The notes: a model not told the origin generated them from the letters alone. Shown: positions 1-9,272, counted from the stretch's first letter. The stretch is 48,969 nt of DNA from Deltaproteobacteria bacterium (GCA_018434685.1 JAHDOV010000020.1:1-48969); one strand, 5' to 3'. Numbers and translations: made by a program.

Positions 1-2
1 CG

Positions 3-1283
3 CTTCCTGAGGATCTGCCGCGGGTGGTAGTGGAGCATGACCTGAGCGAGGAAGAGAAGGTCTGCGCATGCGGGAGCACGATGGAGCGCATCGGGCAGGA
101 GGTCAGCGAACAGCTCGAGATCATCCCCGCGAAGATGCAGGTGATCAGGTATATCCGCTACAAGTATGCGTGCAAGGTCTGCGAAGGGGTACAGGGCGAG
201 GGTCCCACGATCAAGATAGCCCCTGTCCCCGAGCAGATCATCCCAAAGAGCATAGCCACCCCCGGGTTGCTGGCATACATCTTTACCGCGAAGTTCGTGG
301 ACGCGGTGCCGTTTTACCGGCAGGAGAAACAGTTTGGGCGGATCGGGGTGGAGCTGAGCCGGACGAACATGTGTACGTGGGCCATGAAGGTGGCAAGCCG
401 GTGCGGGCCTCTGCTGGAGATGCTGCACGCCGAGATTCTTTCGGGTCCGCTGATCAACGCTGACGAGACCACGGTCCAAGTACTCGATGAGCCGGGAAGA
501 TCGAGCACGAGCAAGTCGTACATGTGGGTCTACCGGGGAGGACCCCCAGGCAAGCCCGGATTGATCTACCAGTATCATCCCAGCCGTGCCGGAGAGGTGG
601 CGAGGTCCTTCCTTGAAGGGTATCAGGGCTATGTGCAGACTGACGGGTACAAGGGCTATAATTTCCTGCAGGGGCTCGATGGGATAACGCACGTGGGGTG
701 CTGGGCGCATGCGAGGCGTAAGTTTGTGGAAGTCATCCAGGCTAGGGGGAAGAAGGGCAAGGCCGGCAGTGCGGATGTTGCCCTTGCGTACATCCAGAAG
801 CTCTATAGGATAGAGAGTGAAGCCAGGAACAGGGACCTGAAAGAAGAGGAACTGAGCCAGGAGCGAGAGCTCAAGGCCAGGCCGGTCATGGTCGAATTCA
901 AGGACTGGCTGGACAAGAAGGTCGTACAGACCCCGCCCAAGAGCCTGCTGGGGCAGGCGATAGCCTATACCTTGGGGCAGTGGAGCTCCTTGATCAGATA
1001 TATTGATTCTCCCCATCTCACACCGGACAACAACCTGGCGGAGAATGCCATCCGGCCATTCGTGGTGGGAAGAAAGAACTGGCTGTTTTCCGGGAACCCG
1101 GAAGGGGCCAGGGCAAGCGCGGTCCTGTACTCCCTGATCGAGACAGCCAAGGCGAACGGCTTGGAGCCCTACAGCTATCTGCGCTACCTGCTCGAACGCC
1201 TTCCTCATGCGTACACCAAAGAAGAGTACAAAGCCCTGCTACCTCAATACCTCAACCCGGCAGATCTCGTGGCTGCACAGTAA
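3..1283 (+). CDS. IS66-family transposase (TnpC), 5' end outside the window
   Basis: DDE transposase of an IS66-type insertion sequence. The reading frame is open to the left edge, and the residues before the first GTG (LPEDLPR) are typical IS66 sequence, so the gene starts upstream of this window. Visible parts are the IS66 zinc-binding region (CACG followed by CKVC), the catalytic core with acidic residues in NADETTVQ and VQTDGYKG, and the conserved end NNLAENAIRPFVVGRKNW carrying the catalytic Glu. About 426 residues are present; full-length members are near 500 with an N-terminal leucine zipper, so roughly 80-100 residues are missing. The accessory genes tnpA and tnpB, if present, would lie upstream. 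The frame is intact to its stop, so the element may still be functional. Confidence 0.93.
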   Translation, partial: LPEDLPRVVVEHDLSEEEKVCACGSTMERIGQEVSEQLEIIPAKMQVIRYIRYKYACKVCEGVQGEGPTIKIAPVPEQIIPKSIATPGLLAYIFTAKFVDAVPFYRQEKQFGRIGVELSRTNMCTWAMKVASRCGPLLEMLHAEILSGPLINADETTVQVLDEPGRSSTSKSYMWVYRGGPPGKPGLIYQYHPSRAGEVARSFLEGYQGYVQTDGYKGYNFLQGLDGITHVGCWAHARRKFVEVIQARGKKGKAGSADVALAYIQKLYRIESEARNRDLKEEELSQERELKARPVMVEFKDWLDKKVVQTPPKSLLGQAIAYTLGQWSSLIRYIDSPHLTPDNNLAENAIRPFVVGRKNWLFSGNPEGARASAVLYSLIETAKANGLEPYSYLRYLLERLPHAYTKEEYKALLPQYLNPADLVAAQ

Positions 1284-1310
1284 AAATACTCGCCCTTGTT
1301 CATGCGCAAA

Positions 1311-1348
1311 TACATTCTCTCGTCAACGTGCGGTTTACTTGGCGGTTA
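1311..1348 (+). mobile_element. Candidate right end of the IS66 element
   Basis: Read on the minus strand, the sequence ending at 1338 begins GTAAACCGCACGTTGACG. IS66-family inverted repeats characteristically start with GTAA, and the site lies about 55 bp past the transposase stop, where the right end is expected. A second GTAACCGCC-like end occurs at about 1340-1348. The left end is outside the window, so neither the matching repeat nor the target duplication can be checked. Confidence 0.45.
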
Positions 1349-1580
1349 CAATAGTGTGAAGCCATTAACCTTTAACAGCTCAAGACAAAATGCCCCTACT
1401 TGTCCACAAGTAGTAACAATATGTCTGATCCCTTCAAAAATCAGGCTTCACGTGAAAAATGACAGCGTTGACTGTAGCTAAAATGTAACCACGACCTCTT
1501 TAAAAACCCATTTCTTACCCCACAAAACCAAAAGTTCTGCACATTCAAAATGGGGGTTGAATATCTCCTGGATCATGGAA

Positions 1581-1605
1581 TAGAGGGGGTTTACAGCCCC
1601 CTCTA
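1581..1605. repeat. Perfect 9-bp hairpin before the first tRNA-Sec-like repeat
   Basis: TAGAGGGGG and CCCCCTCTA form a perfect 9-bp stem around a 7-nt loop. It sits directly before the tRNA-Sec-like copy at 1602-1688. A different hairpin occupies the same place before the second copy (3395-3420). It could be a terminator or part of the end of an integrated element. Confidence 0.6.
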
Positions 1606-1688
1606 TCTAATTCTTGGCATGAACTTCAAATCCGGTATGGGGTGCGACGAGCGTCCTTGGTGGGTTCGATTCCCATGCGCTTCCGCCA
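1602..1688 (+). repeat. tRNA-Sec 3'-half remnant / attachment-site-like repeat, copy 1
   Basis: From about 1621 the sequence carries a UCA anticodon loop (ACTTCAAATCC), a long variable arm, a T-arm (GTGGGTTCGATTCCCAT), an 8-nt acceptor strand GCGCTTCC, a discriminator G and an encoded CCA. This is the layout of the 3' half of a bacterial selenocysteine tRNA (8-bp acceptor, long extra arm). The 5' half is absent: no GGAAGCGC partner precedes it, and the bases before the anticodon loop do not pair with those after it. That is what remains at one end of an element that integrated into the 3' part of a tRNA gene. A related copy lies at 3418-3494. Confidence 0.6.
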
Positions 1689-2005
1689 ACATTATCCTTA
1701 TTATTATAGAGTTATAAGCATGAACCAGCTCCTGGATACTGCAACCAACAGCAAACAAACCTAGAGATTACAGGGCATATCTTCCACGTCCAGTGGCTGT
1801 TAGTATTGGTTAAGATTGAGCATTATGAGATCCCTCGACAACTGGTGGAGATGATGAAATTGCCCCCCTGCCCTGTTCACAAAGATTTTATTCAGCCGGG
1901 CTTGGTTTCAGGCCAATCATCTGGGCTTTGGCTCAAGAAGCCTTGCATTTGACCTCATGATGGGCTATCCAGTCCGGATTCCAAAATAAGAAGAGAGGGT
2001 GAAAC

Positions 2006-3190
2006 ATGAGTGCACATATCGGAACACCACTGACCAGCGGCGCCCTGCGGGTACTGCTCCTGGGCTCGGGCGAACTGGGCAAGGAAGTGGCTATCGAACT
2101 GCAGCGCTTCGGCATTGAGGTTATCGCCGTGGACCGTTATGCCAACGCCCCGGCCATGCAGGTTGCTCATCGCAGCCACGTAATCTCCATGCTCGACGCA
2201 CAGGCCCTGCGCCGTGTCGTCGAGGCCGAACAGCCGCACCTCATCGTGCCCGAGGTTGAGGCCATCGCCACCGAAACGCTCCTGGAACTGGAGAGTGAGG
2301 GGTTCCAGGTCATCCCCACGGCCCGCGCCACCCGGCTGACCATGGACCGTGAAGGAATCCGCCGCCTGGCGGCCGAGGAACTGGGGCTCACAACCTCGCC
2401 CTACCGCTTTGCCGACACGCGTGAGGAGTTTGCAGCCGCCATCGATGACCTGGGCCTGCCCTGTGTCATCAAACCGGTCATGAGCTCGTCGGGCCACGGC
2501 CAGTCCCTGGTCCGTACCCCTGCTGACATCGAGGCCGCCTGGCACTATGCCCGCGAAGGCGGCCGCGCCGGCGCCGGCCGCGTCATTATCGAGGGTTTTG
2601 TGGACTTCGACTATGAAATCACCCTGCTGACCGTGCGCCACACCGGCGGCACCAGCTTCCTCGAACCCATCGGCCATCGCCAGGAAGGCGGCGACTACCG
2701 AGAATCCTGGCAGCCCCAGCCCATGAGCGACAGCGCGCTGAGAGAGGCACGTCGAATGGCAATGGCCATCACCGATGCCCTGGGCGGCCGGGGCATCTTC
2801 GGGGTGGAACTCTTCATCCGCGGTGACGAGGTCCTCTTCAGCGAGGTCTCCCCGCGCCCCCATGACACCGGCCTGGTGACCCTCATCTCCCAGGATCTCT
2901 CCGAATTCGCCCTGCACGCCCGCGCTATCCTGGGCCTGCCGATACCCGCCATCCGCCAGTTCGGCGCTGCCGCCTCCTGCGCCCTGGTGGCCGAAGGTGA
3001 CTCGCAGAACGTGGTTTTTGAAAACGTTGCCCAGGCCCTGGCCGAACCCGACACTCAACTGCGCCTCTTCGGCAAGCCCGAGATTCACGGGCACCGCCGC
3101 CTGGGTGTGGTGGTGGCCCTGGACGAATCGATCGCCAAGGCACGCGCCAAGGCCACCCGTGCCTGCCAGAGCATCAAGGTGAGGCTCTAA
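2006..3190 (+). CDS. purT: Formate-dependent phosphoribosylglycinamide formyltransferase (PurT)
   Basis: Third step of purine synthesis: formate, ATP and GAR give formyl-GAR plus ADP and phosphate. Unlike PurN this enzyme needs no folate, which suits a formate-using anaerobe. The 394-residue length matches the family (about 392). Visible features are the N-terminal nucleotide-binding loop [11 protein letters not shown], the ATP-grasp domain ([16 protein letters not shown]; later [23 protein letters not shown] with metal and ATP ligands) and the conserved C-terminal IHGHRRLGV. The ATG is preceded by the ribosome-binding site AAGAGAGGG. Third codon positions are much richer in GC than in neighbouring genes, and the gene stands alone between two tRNA-Sec-like repeats, suggesting acquisition by transfer. 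Confidence 0.96.
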   Translation: MSAHIGTPLTSGALRVLLLGSGELGKEVAIELQRFGIEVIAVDRYANAPAMQVAHRSHVISMLDAQALRRVVEAEQPHLIVPEVEAIATETLLELESEGFQVIPTARATRLTMDREGIRRLAAEELGLTTSPYRFADTREEFAAAIDDLGLPCVIKPVMSSSGHGQSLVRTPADIEAAWHYAREGGRAGAGRVIIEGFVDFDYEITLLTVRHTGGTSFLEPIGHRQEGGDYRESWQPQPMSDSALREARRMAMAITDALGGRGIFGVELFIRGDEVLFSEVSPRPHDTGLVTLISQDLSEFALHARAILGLPIPAIRQFGAAASCALVAEGDSQNVVFENVAQALAEPDTQLRLFGKPEIHGHRRLGVVVALDESIAKARAKATRACQSIKVRL

Positions 3191-3417
3191 TGTTACCCAT
3201 AAGTCCATAATATTTAAAGGCTGCAGTAAGGGGATCACGAACTTGAGTACGCTATCTGACGAGAATATTTTTTTGAACAGGGATCAACACCGATCAACCT
3301 TCTCACGTGAGACCATGAAATCCTGTGCAACAGCCCTAGCCAGAACGGTTATTGTTAATATGTTATGCAAAGGGTGAATCGCTGTTGGATTAAGGAAGAG
3401 AGAAGTTGACGACTTCC

Positions 3418-3494
3418 TCTATTTAATTCTGGCAATGAACTTCAAATCCGGTGTGGGGTGCGATGAGCGACCTTGAAAGGGTGTGTTTCCCATC
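3418..3494 (+). repeat. tRNA-Sec-like attachment-site repeat, copy 2 (diverged)
   Basis: This copy matches 1602-1688: CTCTATTTAATTCT, then GGCAATGAACTTCAAATCCGG, then a long-variable-arm segment GTGTGGGGTGCGATGAGC. The T-arm and acceptor parts (GGGTGTGTTTCCCATCCGATGCC) have decayed and no longer pair cleanly. Because the similarity also covers about 20 bp upstream of the anticodon loop, which is not tRNA sequence, both copies probably carry the end of related integrative elements as well as tRNA sequence. A hairpin built from GAAGT/ACTTC with flanking AGAG/CTCT precedes it at 3395-3420. Confidence 0.5.
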
Positions 3495-3530
3495 CGATGC
3501 CCCCTGTGTTCCCTTGAACACGCCTGCTCC

Positions 3531-4766
3531 TCACTGGTCTTTCTTGAAATACAGGTGTTCCATAGCAGTGTAGGCCTCCTGGTAATAGTTCCCCGGGCTC
3601 CACAGGAGCCAGCCGATGCCCCCGGAATCCGTCGATGCCGTGATCTGGCTCTCGATGAATTTCGGCCCGTATCCGATGGTCACCTTCAAGGGGAACGACT
3701 GCAGCCACGGCCGGATGATCACCCCATCCCCCACAATCTCCTTGAGCCTGGCAATCCCGTCATTCACAAAGAAATAGGGTTCATCGGCAGGGTTCTTGAC
3801 CCCGGCAAAGTCTTTTCCGAAATGCGAGGGGTAGAGCATGGGGGAGATGATATCCACATGCTGCTTTATCTTCTCGATGTCCTGGCCCACGATGAGAATA
3901 TCCTGGTCCTGTTTCCATATGACAATCCCGAACATGTCCAGAGAGAGGAGAATCCCGCGGGATGACGTGACCCTGTGCATGCGCTCTAGGAATTCCGCGA
4001 TGATGTCAGCGCGCGTCTTTCCTTCGACGCCGGTGGTGAATTTACCGTCAGCAGGGTACCGGCAGTAGTCCAGCTGGATCTCATCCACACCGTAGCCGAT
4101 CAGCTCGTTCACAATGGCCTCGATGTAGGCCTGCACCTCGGGATTCGCGGGGTTGAGCCACTCCGTGTCTATCCTCCAGTGATGCATCGCCCCTGCAACG
4201 AGCACGTCCCTGAACACGCACACCCGTGCCACGACATGAATATCCATGAGGTGCAGGTAGGCTACGAGCTTGCTCATATCCTCTATGCCATGGGCATATG
4301 AGGACACCGGCGTGAACTCGCCTGGGATTCCGCTCCCGTAGGAGAGCCCGCCCCGGACATCCTTGGCATCGAACACAATGGTATTCGCGCCGTATACCTT
4401 CAGCCGGTCGGCAATGGCAAAGATCTGCCTGGAACCCGCGTTCCACTGATTGACATAGACCCCCTTTGCCGCAAAGCTTTTTGCGTGTTTCAAACTCTGT
4501 GATTGCACCGCCCTGTCCCGGATAACCGGGATTAACAGCTCCTGACCGATCTTGAGGCTCTGTTTTTCGATCCCGTTGATTTCAATGATATCCTCAACGA
4601 GCTCCTGCTTCGTGTACGATGCCGTGTAGGGAAAATACTCTCCGGCAATCTTCGAGATGTTGTCGCCTTTCTTTACCTTGTGATAGGTCGCTGCCTGAAC
4701 AGGGGGACTCAGGAGGAAGATGAAGACCACCAGGCATCCGGTAAGAAGATACTTTCTATAAGACAT
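3531..4766 (-). CDS. Exported LysM plus DUF4015 putative glycoside hydrolase
   Basis: A predicted exported enzyme of 411 residues. An N-terminal signal peptide (about residues 1-25, ending VQA) is followed by a LysM domain (about 28-75: YHKVKKGDNISKIAGEY ... LKIGQELLIP) that binds peptidoglycan-type glycans. From about 98 to the end is a TIM-barrel domain of the DUF4015 putative glycoside hydrolase family, with FDAKDVRGGLSYGS, a central VVARVCVFRD, IQLDYCRYP with candidate acidic catalytic residues, and SPMLYPSHF. The substrate is unknown; binding to the cell wall with hydrolysis of a polysaccharide is inferred from the domain pair. The gene stands alone, with about 110 bp to the next gene on the same strand. 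Confidence 0.85.
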   Translation of the reverse strand: MSYRKYLLTGCLVVFIFLLSPPVQAATYHKVKKGDNISKIAGEYFPYTASYTKQELVEDIIEINGIEKQSLKIGQELLIPVIRDRAVQSQSLKHAKSFAAKGVYVNQWNAGSRQIFAIADRLKVYGANTIVFDAKDVRGGLSYGSGIPGEFTPVSSYAHGIEDMSKLVAYLHLMDIHVVARVCVFRDVLVAGAMHHWRIDTEWLNPANPEVQAYIEAIVNELIGYGVDEIQLDYCRYPADGKFTTGVEGKTRADIIAEFLERMHRVTSSRGILLSLDMFGIVIWKQDQDILIVGQDIEKIKQHVDIISPMLYPSHFGKDFAGVKNPADEPYFFVNDGIARLKEIVGDGVIIRPWLQSFPLKVTIGYGPKFIESQITASTDSGGIGWLLWSPGNYYQEAYTAMEHLYFKKDQ

Positions 4767-4879
4767 ACTCTCTCTTGGTCGGCTTATTTGGAGTAAAGGT
4801 TAATCGTTCTGAAGACCGAAGGCAAGAGCGGAAACTCGCCTCACCCCCGCGAGGGCACCGGGATCGAGTGCCTGCAACC

Positions 4880-5749
4880 CTACTTCTGCGTGATCCCCAT
4901 GATGGCACGGGCCTCATCAGGGGTTGCAACCTCTCTCCCGAGTGACTCGGCTATCCTGACCGCCCAGAGCACCTGCTCATAGCTGCCTTTGGCCAGCTCT
5001 CCGTTCGGGACCCTGATATTGTCTTCCAGACCCACCCGCATATGACCTCCCATGAGACATGACATGGTCACCGCTGGGAACTGGTCAAGACCCACACCGC
5101 AGGCAGTAAAGTTTGCCCCCCTGGGTAATGCGTTCACCATGGTGATGAAGGCCTCGGGCCGAAACCGCTGTCCGCCGGCAACACCCCACACAAAATTAAA
5201 ATTCATGGGATCAGTGAATATGCCCTGTCTGGCAATGAGAAGCGTGTTGTCAATGCCACCGATATCATAGCATTCGATCTCGGGTTTGACACCTTGCTGC
5301 TCCATGGCCCTGCCGAAATCCTGAAGCATGGTAAAAGTGTTCTCAAAGACGTTGTCAAAGATTATCTCTCCGGTCGTCCGGTCAATGAAGCTGAAGTTCA
5401 TGGTATTCGTGTTGAGCGATGCCATTGCCGGCCTTATGGCCATGATCTGGGCGAGCCGCTGCACGGGTGTTTTCCCGAGGCCGACAGCGGAGCTGAGATT
5501 CACGATCAGCTCGGGCGTCCTGTCCTTGATGGCATCATGGGTTGCCCTGATCCGGTCGATCTCATGGGTGGGCATCCCATCGTCACCCCGGGCATGCACA
5601 TGAACCATGGCTGCGCCCGCATCAAGGCACCTGGCGGCCTCTTCGGCAAATTCTTCGGGGGTGTACGGAACTGCCGGATTCTGGTTCTTCATGGTTGCTG
5701 CACCGGCAAGCGCAGCGCAGATGATAACCCTTTGTCGGTCGTTTGCCAT
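4880..5749 (-). CDS. Beta-keto acid cleavage enzyme (BKACE family)
   Basis: A 289-residue protein of the BKACE family, formerly annotated as 3-keto-5-aminohexanoate cleavage protein. Family members condense a beta-keto acid with acetyl-CoA and release acetoacetate plus a new CoA ester, using a metal ion in a TIM barrel. The metal-binding pair is visible as HVHARGDDG (His50 and His52), with the later GGHMRVGLEDN supplying further His/Glu ligands. The start at MANDRQRV is preferred to the longer frame because it begins the conserved fold and has a purine-rich site (GAGAAAGAAGAC) upstream. The TetR gene lies 89 bp upstream on the same strand, so the two probably form an operon or regulatory unit. 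The exact substrate cannot be told from sequence alone. Confidence 0.9.
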   Translation of the reverse strand: MANDRQRVIICAALAGAATMKNQNPAVPYTPEEFAEEAARCLDAGAAMVHVHARGDDGMPTHEIDRIRATHDAIKDRTPELIVNLSSAVGLGKTPVQRLAQIMAIRPAMASLNTNTMNFSFIDRTTGEIIFDNVFENTFTMLQDFGRAMEQQGVKPEIECYDIGGIDNTLLIARQGIFTDPMNFNFVWGVAGGQRFRPEAFITMVNALPRGANFTACGVGLDQFPAVTMSCLMGGHMRVGLEDNIRVPNGELAKGSYEQVLWAVRIAESLGREVATPDEARAIMGITQK

Positions 5750-5838
5750 TGTCTTCTTTCTCACACGCCAGCGATGATCATCCCGGGATGAACCGTCTCC
5801 TGTCCAGAAGTCGTGCATCCGTGCCGGAACAGCCGCAG

Positions 5839-6435
5839 TTATTTCGCCTGCGCCTTTGCCCCGTCTATGAATACCTGCAGGATGGCACTGGTGGCGCGCT
5901 CCTGCCTTTTTCTGGTGAGCGGCTCCCTGCCGAGAACCATGACGGAGATAAACGTCTCAATGGCCCCGTAGAAAATGTATGTGAGGTGATGGGGCGAGAT
6001 CTCCCTGTTGAGGAAGCCTTTCTCCTGGCCTTCGACCATGATCTCCTCACAGAGGCTGAAAAACTTCAGGAATTTCGAGAGCCCTTCTTTGGTATGATAG
6101 ACCGAGCTCCGGCAAACCTCGCTCACGAATATCGACATGAGGTTCGGTCTCTTCACATACGTATCAAGAAAGAACTGGATGATATTGACGAGCTTCTCGC
6201 GAAACTGCGCAGTCGACGCCTTTTCCCTCTCCATCATGGAGTAGAGATCGCTCCACCACGTTTCCACAATGAGGTCGAAGAGCACCTCCTTGCTTCCGAA
6301 ATAGTGGTAGACAAGGCCGTAGGAAACACCTGCCCTCCTGGCAATGTCCGCCATCCGGGCATTGGCATAGCCCTTGTCGCGAAACACCTCGAGAGCGGCA
6401 TCTATGATCATCTCCTGTTTATCGTTCTTCGCCAT
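5839..6435 (-). CDS. TetR/AcrR-family transcriptional regulator
   Basis: 198 residues. The N-terminal helix-turn-helix of the TetR family is clear (about residues 10-55: IIDAALEVFRDKGYANARM, then IARRAGVSYGLVYHYFGSKE). The C-terminal ligand-binding half is variable, as usual for the family. Such regulators near acyl-CoA or beta-keto acid enzymes commonly sense CoA esters, and control of the downstream BKACE gene is inferred from adjacency. An AT-rich inverted repeat at 6446-6465 lies just upstream of the start and could be its operator. Confidence 0.92.
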   Translation of the reverse strand: MAKNDKQEMIIDAALEVFRDKGYANARMADIARRAGVSYGLVYHYFGSKEVLFDLIVETWWSDLYSMMEREKASTAQFREKLVNIIQFFLDTYVKRPNLMSIFVSEVCRSSVYHTKEGLSKFLKFFSLCEEIMVEGQEKGFLNREISPHHLTYIFYGAIETFISVMVLGREPLTRKRQERATSAILQVFIDGAKAQAK

Positions 6436-6445
6436 ACACTACCCT

Positions 6446-6465
6446 TATATATGATATTATATAAG
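6446..6465. promoter_or_regulatory. Candidate TetR operator, 7-bp inverted repeat
   Basis: TTATATA and TATATAA form perfect 7-nt arms around a 6-nt centre, about 10 bp upstream of the TetR start, in the region between it and the divergent gene at 6596. Position and symmetry fit an autoregulatory operator, but simple AT richness could produce it by chance. Confidence 0.35.
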
Positions 6466-6595
6466 AAATTATTTTGCCTGCTTCACCCTGCATAGTCAAG
6501 GGATTAATAATGCTCGGAAATATTTGCACCAGTGCTGCCTTTTTCTACAGGATATGGTATTATGTGTGAACTGATACGATGACAGGGGAGCCAGT

Positions 6596-7060
6596 ATGCA
6601 TACCGAACTCAGAGATGTCACACCGGGCTGTAACATACGGATAGACAAGGAGGGTCGCTGGTTTTACGAGAACCAGGAGATTATCAACGAGAATATTCTC
6701 TCTGCCTTCTGCAACGCCCTGGAAAAGGATGGCGACGGCCGGTACCGCATCGTGATCGAACCCGAGGTCTGCTATGTGGAGGTGGAGGACACGCCGTTTG
6801 TCGTTGCTTCTATTCGAGGAGACACCAAGAATGGCTTGTCCGTGCTCCTCAACACCTCAGCGGTCCATGAACTGGACCCATCAACCCTGAGCATCGGCGA
6901 GAGCAATGTCCTCTACTGCACGCTCCCAGACGGGATGAGGGTGCGGTTCTCGCGTGCAGCCTATTATGCCCTGGCACTCATGATGGAGGAGGATGAAGCA
7001 GGGAGCATCGTGCTCAAAACAGGTAATGCGGTCCACATGATCCATCAGACAAAAGCATGA
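6596..7060 (+). CDS. DUF1285-like protein of unknown function
   Basis: A soluble 154-residue protein with no signal peptide or membrane segment. The early IRIDKEGRWFYENQEIINENI followed by the central YVEVEDTPFVVASI resembles the DUF1285 family, in which a short WFYxG-type opening precedes a VEDxPF segment. No catalytic motif is recognised and the biochemical role is unknown. The ATG has a GGGGAG ribosome-binding site 8-12 bp upstream. It is divergent from the TetR gene and convergent with the flagellar cluster, with no obvious functional link to either. Confidence 0.7.
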   Translation: MHTELRDVTPGCNIRIDKEGRWFYENQEIINENILSAFCNALEKDGDGRYRIVIEPEVCYVEVEDTPFVVASIRGDTKNGLSVLLNTSAVHELDPSTLSIGESNVLYCTLPDGMRVRFSRAAYYALALMMEEDEAGSIVLKTGNAVHMIHQTKA

Positions 7061-7315
7061 TCTGCTCAGAAATTCAGGGTGCCGAAGAAATTCACAGTGA
7101 AAGAGGCGATTACAAAACCCCCATGAAATGTAACCCCATAAAGGGGTCGAAAACTTATTGCTAATACTGGATTCCCGCATAGGATGGGATGACGGTCGTG
7201 GACTTTTTCAATTTGCTCCAATTATATCAATACAGGTACTGTACGCTGAACAGGGGATATAATAAAAGATAAAAATTCCGATATTATTCAATCTTCTCAG
7301 TACATCAGCTAGAAA

Positions 7316-9208
7316 TCATTCCCAGCCCGAACTCAAGGTATCGATCTGGCTGGTGAGCCAACTCTGCTGGGACTGCAGGGTGCTCAACATCGACTCCATG
7401 GTCGAGAACTTGGCGATCAGGGTTTTCTGGTACATGGTCAGACGTACTTCCATTGCATCGATCTTTTCGTCAATATTGTCTATCTGGTTCTGCAGCGAGT
7501 CCTGCTTGTTCGCCACATAGCCGTCGATGCTGTCAGTCATGGTATACAGAGCCTGGTCAAGCTTCTCACCGATACCCTTGGTGAATGTGAAGTCCAGGGT
7601 TCCGGTAGTGGTCCCGGTATATTTGATAACCAGGCCGTCTACCCCCTGGTCGTCATCGCCGGTAAGGGTCTGACCCTTGCCGGTCATGGTCATCCATTCG
7701 GAAGCCCCCTGCTCCCTTATCCTGCCGGCCACATCGATCCCTGTGTACGTGCTGTCCGCAATGCCGAGTTCCGCACTGATACCGGCTACGGTAAAATTTC
7801 CGGAACTCCCGTAGGAACCGCTCGATAAGCTGAGCTGGCCGCTATCGTTCTGCGCGGTGATGCCCAAAGTATTGCCCGCGTTGATGGCAGCTACGATGGC
7901 ATCCATGTCCATCCCCGCAGTCAGCGAAATGTTCTCTTCGGTCCCGCCGGAGCCGGTCAGTATCAGGGTGGTGTCACTGCCGAGCGTTCCGGAGAACCCG
8001 CTGCCCACAGTACCGGCCTTGGTGGCGGTCTGGGTGATCTCCACCTCGTAGTCACCTTCCATCGTGGTGCTGTCGGTTGAGTAGATGTAGGTAAGGTCGC
8101 TGCTCGTGCTCGACCCTTGGGCCACGAAGAGATTCACGACATCTTCGAAATTAGTCTGCAGGAATCCGTCCAGTTCGTCATCATCGATAGATAGCTGGCC
8201 ATACCTATCGATATTGATGCCGATGAAGCTCAGGTGATCGAGGGTGGAATTCAGACCGCTGACTTCAGACAGGATGACGTCTCTCAGCGTCGTCTTTACA
8301 GACCGGAGAGATGAATCGGCAAAGAGTGTCCCCGTGGTTTCGCCGTCTCCGGATGCGGTGTTCTGTTTGTCTATGTAACTCATCAGCTCGTTGTAACTGT
8401 CCACGAACTCCTGGATTTTCTCCTTGATACCGTCATTGTCCCGGTTGACATTGAGGGTTATAGTCGCACCTGTATCCTCTCCGACAAGGTCCAGGGTCAC
8501 ACCGCTGATCACATCGGTTATAGTATTCGTACTCCTGGTGATGGTGAAACCGTCAACAATGATCTCGGCATCCTGCCCGGCCACAAGTTCAGTCAGCCCC
8601 AAGGCCCCGGTGCCGTCGGTTATGGACATGCCATCCGCACCGGTGTTCTTTGATGTCAGGGTCAGATGGTATTCACTGTCAGAGATGGCAATGATCGATG
8701 CCGTGACGTCTGCAGGGTTGTCTCCGGAGTTCAGGGCATTGATCTTTGTCTGGATGTCCGACAGGCTGTCCGTTGCGGCGATGCTGACCTCCCGGTCGTT
8801 GATGGTGATATCGCCGGAAATCCCCAGGGCCTCGCTTGACGAACTGAGGCTGCCGCTGACAAGCTTCTGGGCGGTCGCAAGATGGTTGATGGTAATACTG
8901 TAGGATCCTTCTGATGCATTCGAGCCAACGGCATAGCCCAGGAGGTCTTCCACATCGGTGCCCGTTCCGATGACGGTGGCGGATGGTGTAAAGACATCAA
9001 AGTCTTCAAGAGAGGAAAGGGAACCGGCAGCGGTTTTCAGGGAAGCAAGCATGGTATTCACTTCATTCCAGGCAGACTTTTCCTCGCTGAGGGTAGTTTG
9101 TCTCTCCTCCAGCAGTGTGATGGGCTTGCGCTCAACCGCTACCAGCTGGGTGATCATGCTGTTCCAGTCCAAGCCGGATGCCAGTCCTGAAATAGAAAAC
9201 GTTGACAT
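7316..9208 (-). CDS. fliD: Flagellar filament cap protein FliD (HAP2)
   Basis: Caps the growing filament and helps flagellin fold and insert at the tip. 630 residues, within the family range of about 450-660. The N-terminus FSISGLASGLDWNSMITQLVAVERKPI is the conserved FliD start, with a coiled-coil region to about residue 70. The C-terminus, with a SYNELMSYI segment and the final coiled coil ending TMESMLSTLQSQQSWLTSQI, is the family's C-terminal domain. The middle is rich in Ser, Thr and Gly with repeated beta-type segments, as expected for the exposed part. It is the last gene of the flagellin-flaG-fliD set, 64 bp after flaG, with an AGGGATTT site before the ATG. Confidence 0.96.
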   Translation of the reverse strand: MSTFSISGLASGLDWNSMITQLVAVERKPITLLEERQTTLSEEKSAWNEVNTMLASLKTAAGSLSSLEDFDVFTPSATVIGTGTDVEDLLGYAVGSNASEGSYSITINHLATAQKLVSGSLSSSSEALGISGDITINDREVSIAATDSLSDIQTKINALNSGDNPADVTASIIAISDSEYHLTLTSKNTGADGMSITDGTGALGLTELVAGQDAEIIVDGFTITRSTNTITDVISGVTLDLVGEDTGATITLNVNRDNDGIKEKIQEFVDSYNELMSYIDKQNTASGDGETTGTLFADSSLRSVKTTLRDVILSEVSGLNSTLDHLSFIGINIDRYGQLSIDDDELDGFLQTNFEDVVNLFVAQGSSTSSDLTYIYSTDSTTMEGDYEVEITQTATKAGTVGSGFSGTLGSDTTLILTGSGGTEENISLTAGMDMDAIVAAINAGNTLGITAQNDSGQLSLSSGSYGSSGNFTVAGISAELGIADSTYTGIDVAGRIREQGASEWMTMTGKGQTLTGDDDQGVDGLVIKYTGTTTGTLDFTFTKGIGEKLDQALYTMTDSIDGYVANKQDSLQNQIDNIDEKIDAMEVRLTMYQKTLIAKFSTMESMLSTLQSQQSWLTSQIDTLSSGWE

Positions 9209-9272
9209 AAATCCCTGCCTTTTAAATGAAGTAGCGGCCCACGCTGTTCAATGCCGGGGCCTGCTCCTGTCT

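Noticed and set aside
1602-1688. Functional tRNA-Sec gene
   Set aside because: The 5' acceptor strand, D-arm and anticodon-stem partner are missing, so no cloverleaf can form.
1955-3238. 427-residue minus-strand frame opposite purT
   Set aside because: A shadow caused by the GC-rich third positions of purT; its translation has no domain features.
5743-6495. 250-residue plus-strand frame opposite TetR
   Set aside because: Antisense shadow; the TetR helix-turn-helix on the other strand is clear.
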